Positions 1-5,924 of a DNA stretch of 13,805 nt are shown in pieces. The position numbers and the translations under genes were made by a program. The notes under the pieces were generated by a model. That model saw only the letters and a list, made by a program, of their open reading frames with translations. It searched no databases and had not been told where the DNA came from. The stretch's first letter is position 1. Each line of letters opens with the position of its first letter. Source of the DNA: Chthoniobacterales bacterium (GTDB lineage Bacteria; Verrucomicrobiota; Verrucomicrobiia; Chthoniobacterales; UBA10450); NCBI GenBank assembly GCA_013695925.1, contig JACCZO010000130.1:1-13805 (forward strand), given 5' to 3'.

Positions 1-90
1 TGCCTGACTCGGCCGACGGGCTTCCAGCCCGTCGCATCGCATCAGGCAGGCAAGATGCCCGCCTGCCGAGTCAGGCTGGAAGCCTGACTT
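1..90. repeat. Nested palindromic intergenic element
   Basis: Several inverted repeats are packed into 90 bases. The outer arms gcctgactcggc (2-13) and gccgagtcaggc (65-76) are perfect reverse complements. Inside them gacgggct/agcccgtc (15-22/26-33) forms an 8-bp stem with a 3-nt loop, and ggcaggc/gcctgcc (45-51/61-67) forms another stem. On the right edge tcaggct/agcctga (71-77/81-87) forms a 7-bp stem with a 3-nt loop. The element lies outside any gene, upstream of the small secreted-protein gene. The 'ggcaagatgccc' core resembles dispersed intergenic repeats I associate with Verrucomicrobia; that is memory, not a search. It could start before base 1. It might be a REP-like element or a multi-hairpin transcript end for a gene to the left. 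Confidence 0.7.
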
Positions 91-227
91 CCGTCCGGAG
101 CCCGACTTCTTAGACGCCCTCTCAGGGAGAGCTCCGACGCCGCTCCAAACCTCCAATCGCAACCAGTCTCCTGTGGAAATCTCAGGTTCTTCCTACATCG
201 GCATTTTCCAACGGGCTGCTAAGCGGT
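91..227. other. Leader region, no gene seen
   Basis: This is non-coding sequence between the palindromic element and the first gene. I see no strong sigma-70 boxes and no Shine-Dalgarno sequence before the ATG at 228; the last bases before it are 'gctaagcggt'. The promoter of the first gene probably lies here, but I cannot place it. Confidence 0.4.
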
Positions 228-611
228 ATGAAGCTTTTACACGCCACGCTCGTGGCAGCGATTAGTTGCGGCTTCGCGGCTGCCTCCGCTCACGCCGGAA
301 GCGGCCATATCCATCGGGGAGCTCCGGTTGCGGATTCGGGGCTCGTTATCAAGCGGGCGGCGGACTTCGGGAACCAATCCAACATTAGCCTGTTCATCAA
401 CCGACACCGGGTCTATTCGCTGGGTTATGGACGGACTTACCGGGGGACTTTTCCGGCCGGCCTGCATCTGGTGACAATGAAGCAGACCCCGCATTTGAAC
501 GACGCCTATGCCTACTCGCAGCAGTGGATACGCCTGATCCCGGGCGAGACTTCGACCTTTCCCGCGATCTGGCGCGGCGGCGGGACCAGAATCGCGCTGG
601 AAGGATCCTGA
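228..611 (+). CDS. Small secreted protein of unknown function
   Basis: The 127-residue product has a clear Sec signal peptide: MKLL, a hydrophobic Ala-rich stretch, then an AHA cleavage site near residue 23. About 104 residues would remain after cleavage. The mature part is rich in Gly, Arg and Tyr and has no cysteine. It contains an 'LFINRHRVYSLGYGRTYRG' stretch (about residues 55-73) followed by 'FPAGLHLVTM', which looks like a small beta-sandwich. I do not recognise a named family. The layout resembles short exported proteins common in soil Verrucomicrobia. It lies 72 bp upstream of the ABC permease gene on the same strand, so it may be co-transcribed with it. It is far too small to be the solute-binding protein of that transporter. 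Confidence 0.7.
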   Translation: MKLLHATLVAAISCGFAAASAHAGSGHIHRGAPVADSGLVIKRAADFGNQSNISLFINRHRVYSLGYGRTYRGTFPAGLHLVTMKQTPHLNDAYAYSQQWIRLIPGETSTFPAIWRGGGTRIALEGS

Positions 612-683
612 CCCACCGCCGTGGCGACGAACTTCTGAGCAAAGGATGGCAAAGCACCCTCCCCTGCTCCAGAATAGCGCTCG

Positions 684-1601
684 ATGCTTCGCTTTATCGC
701 CATTCGCCTCGCGCAAGCAATCCCGGTTCTGTTCGTCGTCGCGACCCTGACCTTCTTCATGCTGAAGCTCGCGCCCGGCGGGCCGTTTTCCGCGGAAAAG
801 AGCACGACGCCGGAAATCCAGAAACAGCTTGAAGCGCACTATGGGCTGAACAAGCCGCTCTTCAGTCAATACCTGACCTACCTTGGGAATGTCGTGAAGG
901 GCGATCTCGGTCCGTCCTTCAAATATCCCAACCGCACCGTCAATGAGCTGATTGGCCAGGCCTTTCCCGTTTCGGCCGAGCTTGGCTTCTGGTCGTTGCT
1001 CGTCGCGCTGTCGTTAGGCCTGTCCGCCGGAATCGTAGCCTCACTCCGGCCAAATACCCTCACTGATTACATCCCGAGCGGGCTCGCCATGGTCGGAATC
1101 TGCCTTCCGATCTTTGTCCTCGGGCCGCTCCTGGTGCTCGTTTTTGCCCTCAAGCTCGAGTGGGTGCGCGTCTCCGGCTGGGACGATTGGATCGATCGCA
1201 TCCTCCCCGCGCTGACGTTAGGCGGGTTCTATGCCGCTTACATTGCCCGCCTCACGCGCGGCGGAATGCTCGAGATCCTGTCGCAGGACTTCATTCGCAC
1301 CGCGCGGGCCAAGGGCGCCTCGCCCGCTCGCGTTGTTCTTCGACACTCGCTCCGCGGCGGTCTCATCCCGGTCGTAAGTTATCTCGGGCCGACTGTGGCC
1401 GGGCTCCTGACCGGTTCGTTTGTGGTCGAGACGATTTTCCAGATTCCCGGGTTGGGCCGCTACTTCGTCACCGCGGCCTTCAATCGAGATTACACCATGG
1501 TCGTCGGCACGGTGCTCTTCTATGCCGGCTTCATCATCGTTTTTAATCTTCTGGTCGACCTCGTTCTGGTGCGGATGAATCCGAAGCTGAGTTACGAATG
1601 A
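684..1601 (+). CDS. oppB: ABC peptide/nickel-type transporter permease, OppB/DppB family
   Basis: The 305-residue inner-membrane permease is of normal length for the family. It begins with the usual first transmembrane helix (MLRFIAIRLAQAIPVLFVVA) followed by 'LAPGGPF'. Further hydrophobic segments lie around residues 98-120, 132-157, 172-190, 228-252 and 272-296. The cytoplasmic coupling loop that contacts the ATPases is at about 197-230 (FIRTARAKGASPARVVLRHSLR). The C-terminal 'VVETIFQIPGLGRYF' is a strong family signature. It would pair with the next gene product to form the translocation channel for peptides, nickel or a similar solute; sequence alone does not tell which. The ATG overlaps no other gene and has no Shine-Dalgarno sequence. 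Its TGA overlaps the ATG of oppC by 4 bp (ATGA), implying translational coupling. Confidence 0.93.
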   Translation: MLRFIAIRLAQAIPVLFVVATLTFFMLKLAPGGPFSAEKSTTPEIQKQLEAHYGLNKPLFSQYLTYLGNVVKGDLGPSFKYPNRTVNELIGQAFPVSAELGFWSLLVALSLGLSAGIVASLRPNTLTDYIPSGLAMVGICLPIFVLGPLLVLVFALKLEWVRVSGWDDWIDRILPALTLGGFYAAYIARLTRGGMLEILSQDFIRTARAKGASPARVVLRHSLRGGLIPVVSYLGPTVAGLLTGSFVVETIFQIPGLGRYFVTAAFNRDYTMVVGTVLFYAGFIIVFNLLVDLVLVRMNPKLSYE

Positions 1602-2467
1602 ATCCTACTGACGAAAGCCGCCGCAGCTCACTCTGGCGCGATGCCTGGCATCGGCTGGCGAAGAACAAACTCGCCGTCGTCGGTGCGATCATGCTCGTGC
1701 TCTTGACCGTCGCTTCCGTGGTCGGCCCATCGCTTCTCGGCCAATCCTACTTTGCTCAGGACCTGCAGCTCGGCGCTATGCCACCAAGCGCGCAGCATTG
1801 GCTCGGGAGCGACACCCTGGGACGCGACCTTTTCGCGCGTCTTCTTTATGGCGGCCGCATCTCGCTCGCGGTCGGGCTTTGCGCGACGGCGGTCGCCCTA
1901 ACGATTGGCGTGCTTTACGGAACCGTCTCCGGGTTTCTCGGGGGCAAGGTCGACGCCGTCATGATGCGAATCGTCGATGTCATCTTTGCCCTGCCGTTCA
2001 CCGTTTTCGTCATTCTCCTGATGGTGCTTTTCGGCCGCCGCTTTGTCCTGCTCTTCGCCGCCATCGGCGCCGTGCAATGGCTGACCATGGCGCGCATCGT
2101 CCGCGGCCAGGTCCTTTCCCTCCGCCGGATGGAATTCATCGAGGCGGCGGAAGCGCTCGGGTTGTCGAAAGCGCGGATCATTTTCCGCCACATGATTCCG
2201 AACGCGCTCGGCCCGATCATCGTCTACGCCACGCTCACCGTTCCGAGCGTGATGCTGCTCGAAGCGTTCCTGAGTTTCCTCGGGCTCGGGGTGCAGCCGC
2301 CGATGAGTTCATGGGGTGTGCTGATCAAGGAAGGGGCCGAGACCATGGAGGAATTTCCCTGGCTTTTAATTTATCCCGGGCTGGCCCTCGCGATTACTCT
2401 CTTCTCGCTCAATTTTCTTGGTGACGGCCTGCGCGACGCGCTCGATCCGCAAGCGGCGAAAGATTAG
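1598..2467 (+). CDS. oppC: ABC peptide/nickel-type transporter permease, OppC/DppC family
   Basis: This 289-residue partner permease starts with a cytoplasmic tail ending 'RLAKNKLAVVGAIML', the typical OppC N-terminus, and its first membrane helix at about 25-47. The conserved 'HWLGSDTLGRDLFARLLYGGR' lies at 67-87. Further helices are at about 88-112, 122-146, 148-165 and 205-230, and the last is near 255-275. The coupling loop is 'EFIEAAEALGLSKARIIFRHMIPN' (179-202), a clear EAA motif. 'LEAFLSFLGLGVQPP' (221-235) is a family hallmark. Its start overlaps the stop of oppB. The product should form the heterodimeric membrane channel with OppB. Confidence in the family is high; the transported substrate is unknown. 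Confidence 0.94.
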   Translation: MNPTDESRRSSLWRDAWHRLAKNKLAVVGAIMLVLLTVASVVGPSLLGQSYFAQDLQLGAMPPSAQHWLGSDTLGRDLFARLLYGGRISLAVGLCATAVALTIGVLYGTVSGFLGGKVDAVMMRIVDVIFALPFTVFVILLMVLFGRRFVLLFAAIGAVQWLTMARIVRGQVLSLRRMEFIEAAEALGLSKARIIFRHMIPNALGPIIVYATLTVPSVMLLEAFLSFLGLGVQPPMSSWGVLIKEGAETMEEFPWLLIYPGLALAITLFSLNFLGDGLRDALDPQAAKD

Positions 2468-2556
2468 TGAGGAGTGACAAGTGATCGGTGATCGGTGAAT
2501 AGAGCTTGCATGCATCTCCTTTCCAATCACCAGTCACTCATCACCATTCCCTCGCT
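2468..2556. repeat. GTGATCG-rich simple-sequence patch between oppC and oppD
   Basis: The spacer carries tandem heptamers (gtgatcg twice at 2481-2494, followed by gtga). A partly complementary stretch, 'aatcaccagtcactcatcacc', lies at 2525-2545. The arms gagtgac (2472-2478) and gtcactc (2533-2539) pair perfectly, so the spacer could fold into a long loose hairpin. The patch directly abuts the GTG start of oppD and contains no Shine-Dalgarno sequence. It looks like a degraded minisatellite and not like coding sequence, although an open frame from a TTG at 2506 runs through it. Confidence 0.5.
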
Positions 2557-3564
2557 GTGAGCGCACTCCTTCGGGTCGAGAATTTGCGCACTTACTTTCA
2601 TACGCGCTCTGGGATCGTGCGCGCGGTTGATGATATTTCGTTTTCGGTTGGGGAAGGCGAGACCCTGGGCATCGTGGGCGAGTCGGGCTCGGGCAAATCG
2701 GTTGCCTGTTATTCGCTCCTCCGGCTCATTCCCCAGCCTCCCGGTAGGATCGAAAGCGGTGAGGCGCGCTTTGGCGACTGCGATCTTCTCCATTGTCGCG
2801 AAGAGAAACTGCGCGCCATCCGCGGAAATCGGATCTCGATGATTTTCCAGGACCCGATGTCTTCGCTCAATCCCTATCTCCGCATCGGGGAGCAGGTGAT
2901 CGAGCCGCTCCTGATTCACAAGCTGGCTTCGCCTAACGACGCCTTTGATCTCGGGGTCGCCGCGTTGCGCGAGGTCGGAATCCAGGACGCGGCCAAGCGG
3001 ATGCGCTCCTTTCCGCACGAATTCTCGGGCGGGATGCGGCAACGAGTCATGATCGCGATGGCGCTGATCACCAAACCGGAACTGCTCCTGGCCGACGAAC
3101 CGACCACCGCCCTCGACGTGACGGTGCAGGCGCAGATCCTGGAGTTAATCCGGCGGCTGCAGCAGGAGCACGGCACAGCGGTCATTTTCGTCACCCACGA
3201 TATCGGCGTGGTCTCCGGTTTCTGCGACCGCGTGCTGGTGATGTACGCCGGGCGCGTGCTGGAGAGCGGCCCGACCGCTGAACTCTTTTACGAGCCGAAG
3301 CATCCCTACAACCAAGCGCTGCAGCGCTCGATTCCCGCCTTGCACGAACGGGGTGCGGAACTGCACACCATTCCTGGCGCGCCGCCGGACGTGACCCAGC
3401 CCATTCGCGGTTGCCCCTTTGCGCCGCGCTGCGAGTTTGCGGAAGAAAAATGCATCACTTCGGAGATTGCTCTAAAGGAAGTCACCACCGGACACGCCAC
3501 CGCCTGCCTGCGCGTGCAACTGGGCGAGATCGACCTCACGCCCGCCGCCGTTGCCGGGGAATAA
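2557..3564 (+). CDS. oppD: ABC transporter ATPase, OppD/DppD family
   Basis: The start chosen is the GTG at 2557, giving 335 residues beginning MSALLRVENLRTYF, where family similarity starts. An in-frame TTG at 2506 would add 17 low-complexity residues encoded by the simple repeat. Relative to the GTG start, the product has Walker A GESGSGKS (41-48), Q-loop Q98, signature SGGMR (157-161), Walker B LLLADE (176-181) with catalytic Glu181, and switch His214. The C-terminal oligopeptide-transporter domain has four cysteines (286, 292, 299, 317). In characterised relatives such a cluster holds an iron-sulfur cluster. The protein would hydrolyse ATP as a heterodimer with the OppF product on the cytoplasmic face of OppBC. 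Confidence 0.93.
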   Translation: MSALLRVENLRTYFHTRSGIVRAVDDISFSVGEGETLGIVGESGSGKSVACYSLLRLIPQPPGRIESGEARFGDCDLLHCREEKLRAIRGNRISMIFQDPMSSLNPYLRIGEQVIEPLLIHKLASPNDAFDLGVAALREVGIQDAAKRMRSFPHEFSGGMRQRVMIAMALITKPELLLADEPTTALDVTVQAQILELIRRLQQEHGTAVIFVTHDIGVVSGFCDRVLVMYAGRVLESGPTAELFYEPKHPYNQALQRSIPALHERGAELHTIPGAPPDVTQPIRGCPFAPRCEFAEEKCITSEIALKEVTTGHATACLRVQLGEIDLTPAAVAGE

Positions 3565-3591
3565 AAGGCGCCGTAAATTCTCCTACTTCTG

Positions 3592-4245
3592 ATGAACGAA
3601 ACACCTGACTCCCTTTATCGGCAGACCATGAGCAATGGCAGTCGCCGCTCCGCCCTCTTCACCGGAGGCGCGATCCTGGCACTGATTGCAGCGACCTCGC
3701 TTTACATCGGCCGCGCAGGCCAGAAAAATGAAGGCGCTGACGCGGGTCCTTCGACAACGGCCAGCGCTCCAAACATTCCTCAAACCACCACCAACGCTAA
3801 AACCATGTCCGACACCGAACTGCAGAAAAAACTGACGCCCTTGCAATATCACGTGACCCGCGAGAACGGGACCGAGCCGCCGTTTCGCAATGAGTATTGG
3901 GACAATCACAAGGCCGGGATTTACGTGGATGTGATCAGCGGCGAGCCGCTCTTTTCTTCGACGGATAAATTCGAGAGCGGCACGGGCTGGCCCAGTTTCA
4001 CGAAACCGATCGACAAAGAGCACGTCGTTGAAAAGACCGATCGCACCCTTTTCATGGAGCGCACAGAAGTCCGCTCCAAGGAAGGCGACGCCCACCTCGG
4101 CCATCTCTTCGACGACGGCCCGGCGCCGACCGGCTTGCGCTATTGCATGAACTCGGCGGCCCTTCGCTTCGTGCCGGTCGAGAAGATGCAGGAAGAGGGC
4201 TACGGCCAGTATCTTCCGCTCGTCCAAAGCGAGCCGAAGAAGTAG
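3592..4245 (+). CDS. msrB: Membrane-anchored methionine-(R)-sulfoxide reductase, MsrB
   Basis: The product has 217 residues. The MsrB domain spans about 73-200: 'LTPLQYHVTRENGTEPPF', 'SGTGWPSF' (129-136), 'DAHLGHLFDDGPAPTG' (166-181) and the catalytic 'RYCMNSAALRF' with Cys185. It reduces methionine-R-sulfoxide in oxidised proteins. A basic 'SRRSALFTGG' and a hydrophobic segment (20-41) precede a Ser/Thr/Asn-rich linker. The enzyme is therefore probably anchored in the inner membrane and faces the periplasm; the twin arginines make a Tat-like signal possible. Cys185 is the only cysteine. The E. coli resolving position is Thr131, and the four zinc-ligand positions are Asp113, Ser116, Ser162 and Gly165. 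It lies between the two ATPase genes of the importer. ATGs at 3628 and at Met72 are possible alternative starts; the latter would give a soluble enzyme. Confidence 0.93.
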   Translation: MNETPDSLYRQTMSNGSRRSALFTGGAILALIAATSLYIGRAGQKNEGADAGPSTTASAPNIPQTTTNAKTMSDTELQKKLTPLQYHVTRENGTEPPFRNEYWDNHKAGIYVDVISGEPLFSSTDKFESGTGWPSFTKPIDKEHVVEKTDRTLFMERTEVRSKEGDAHLGHLFDDGPAPTGLRYCMNSAALRFVPVEKMQEEGYGQYLPLVQSEPKK

Positions 4246-4354
4246 CGGGCAAGGAGCGTTGCGGCCGGGAGCGACGATCCTGGCAGCAAGTGCCAGCGCA
4301 ATGGTCCCTCCGGGATGACAAAGCGGATGACCGCGTCTATCTCGTTGGGTCACG
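4246..4354. other. msrB-oppF spacer with a small hairpin
   Basis: This 109-bp spacer holds one short inverted repeat, ctggca/tgccag (4280-4285/4291-4296), with no T run after it. It is therefore a poor terminator and transcription may continue into oppF. No Shine-Dalgarno sequence precedes the ATG at 4355. Confidence 0.35.
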
Positions 4355-5359
4355 ATGCCTGCGCCGTTCCTGGAAGTCCGCGAGTTAAAGACCCATTTTG
4401 CGGTCGAGCAAGGTCTCCTCTTCCGGCGCCAAGCCGGCACCGTGAAAGCGGTTGACGGCGTCAGCTTCACCCTCGCAAAAGGCGAATCGTTAGGCTTGGT
4501 CGGTGAATCCGGCTGCGGCAAATCGACTCTCGGGCGGACGATCCTTCAGCTCATTCCCGCCACATCCGGCTGCGTCGTCCTCGAGGGACGCAACCTGAAT
4601 GCATTGCACGGCCGGGAATTGCGTGAAGCGCGGCGCGATTTCCAGATGATTTTCCAGGATCCATACGCGTCGCTCAATCCGCGCATGACGGTTTTCGATG
4701 CCCTCGCGGAAGCGCTGCGCAGCCACCGCAAACTGACCCGAGCTGAGTTGCGACCGCGCGTGGTGGAACTCATGCGCACGGTTGGATTGTTGCCTGGCGC
4801 GCTGAACAAGTATCCACACGAGTTTTCCGGCGGTCAGCGACAGCGGATCGCGATCGCGCGTGCCCTCGCAGTCGAGCCGAAGCTGATCATCGCCGACGAG
4901 CCCGTCTCGGCACTCGATGTTTCGATTCAGGCGCAGATCATCAACCTCCTCGCGAAAATCCGGCGGGAGATGAACCTGACTCTTATTTTCATCTCGCACG
5001 ATCTTTCAGTCGTTAGGCACATCGCCGATCGGATCGCGGTCATGTATCTGGGGCGAATCGTCGAGCTCGGGGCCCCGGAGGAAGTCCTGGGGCAACCACT
5101 GCATCCCTACACAAGGGCGCTTTTGAGCGCGGTGCCGATTCCCGACCCGGCGCGGGAACGACAGCGGCAGCGTATTGTCCCGGCGGGCGATCCACCGTCG
5201 CCAATGAATCCGCCGACTGGCTGTCCATTTCATCCTCGTTGTCCTTACTGCATCGAGGCCTGCAAGGCAGTGACTCCGCCGCTGACCGAGTGGCAGCCTG
5301 GGCATTCTGCCGCCTGCATCCGCGTTCGGGAAATCCTGGATGGAACCGCTGTAAAATGA
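4355..5359 (+). CDS. oppF: ABC transporter ATPase, OppF/DppF family
   Basis: This 334-residue second ATPase of the importer has Walker A GESGCGKS (50-57), Q-loop Q101 in 'MIFQDPYASLNPR', signature SGGQR (158-162), Walker B LIIADE (177-182) with Glu182, and switch His215. 'FAVEQGLLFRRQAGTVKAVDGVSF' (15-38) is typical of OppF/DppF and separates it from OppD. The C-terminal domain has cysteines 290, 296, 303 and 321, spaced exactly as in the OppD product (5, 6 and 17 intervening residues), plus an extra Cys299. It is separated from oppD by msrB, which is an unusual order; oppD and oppF are normally adjacent. A homolog of D-type function is possible, but the pairing with the upstream gene makes F the natural name. 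Confidence 0.93.
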   Translation: MPAPFLEVRELKTHFAVEQGLLFRRQAGTVKAVDGVSFTLAKGESLGLVGESGCGKSTLGRTILQLIPATSGCVVLEGRNLNALHGRELREARRDFQMIFQDPYASLNPRMTVFDALAEALRSHRKLTRAELRPRVVELMRTVGLLPGALNKYPHEFSGGQRQRIAIARALAVEPKLIIADEPVSALDVSIQAQIINLLAKIRREMNLTLIFISHDLSVVRHIADRIAVMYLGRIVELGAPEEVLGQPLHPYTRALLSAVPIPDPARERQRQRIVPAGDPPSPMNPPTGCPFHPRCPYCIEACKAVTPPLTEWQPGHSAACIRVREILDGTAVK

Positions 5360-5924
5360 AGTTTCAGATGAGCTTCGACGACTGATTCCGCCCTCTCAGT
5401 TCTCGGTCCCGTCGGTCATTTCGGCCTCGCGGTGCGGAATCCAAAAAGAGCGCGCAATGGTTTGAAAGGGCGTTCGGTGCAGCTCGTATTTGAAGAAGGC
5501 GTCGCAGTCGGCAATGGCAACGTGACGACCGCACTCCAGAAAGGAACGCCTTCGCCGGAGACGCGGGCATATGTGGTTCCCCGTGTGACATGGCGACCTT
5601 ATGGAACCTTGGAGCACCTTAAGGGCATCACGCCAACCTAGAGGACAGGAGGCGAATGGACCTGGAAGCTCCAGGCTCTCCCTAATATGCGGTTGTGGTT
5701 GCACCATCCGGAGGGTTACCGCTAGGACTCTCGGTTCAGGCCGGCAACGAAGCCTAAGAAAATGACCACGGGGCGGGCTGGAAGTGAGTAGGATCGCTCA
5801 TTACATTTTTATCACGGAGAAGAATTTAACCGGATTTGGCATAAAAATAGTTAGCGGGTTACCTGGGAATCCGTGCTAAGCTGGGTGCCGTTAAGAGGTT
5901 TCTTAATTCCGTATCTATCACTAA
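5360..5924. other. Long intergenic region with no convincing gene
   Basis: This stretch holds 565 bases between the transporter genes and the large secreted-protein gene. Two overlapping frames look weakly protein-like. One is on the plus strand (5432-5641, 69 aa), ending in a Y-x-x-P ... YGTLE-x-L pattern. The other is on the minus strand (5396-5707), with a plausible C-terminal half (from 'LECGRHVAIADCDAFF') ending at 5396. They cannot both be real, and neither has a Shine-Dalgarno sequence or a recognised domain, so I call no gene. It may be a decayed gene or a dispersed repeat. From about 5790 to 5924 the sequence turns AT-rich, which fits the promoter and leader of the following gene, but I cannot assign -35/-10 boxes with confidence. 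Confidence 0.5.
5891..5906. promoter_or_regulatory. Perfect 6-bp inverted repeat before the secreted-protein gene
   Basis: TTAAGA (5891-5896) and TCTTAA (5901-5906) are perfect reverse complements separated by GGTT. The element lies 18 bp upstream of the ATG at 5925. It could be an operator or a small leader hairpin. No Shine-Dalgarno sequence lies between it and the start codon. The assignment rests only on symmetry and position. Confidence 0.35.

Noticed and set aside
2506..2556. TTG start at 2506 for oppD
   Set aside because: The added 17 residues are encoded by a simple-sequence patch and include HHH, while the family alignment begins right after the GTG at 2557.
3583..4521. A 312-residue minus-strand open frame opposite msrB
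   Set aside because: The plus-strand MsrB domain is unmistakable, and the antisense frame also runs across the start of oppF.
5836..5864. Sigma-70 promoter with ttggca (5836) and ttacct (5859)
   Set aside because: The -35 box is reasonable and the spacer is 17 bp, but the -10 box matches the consensus poorly. I did not list it as a promoter.
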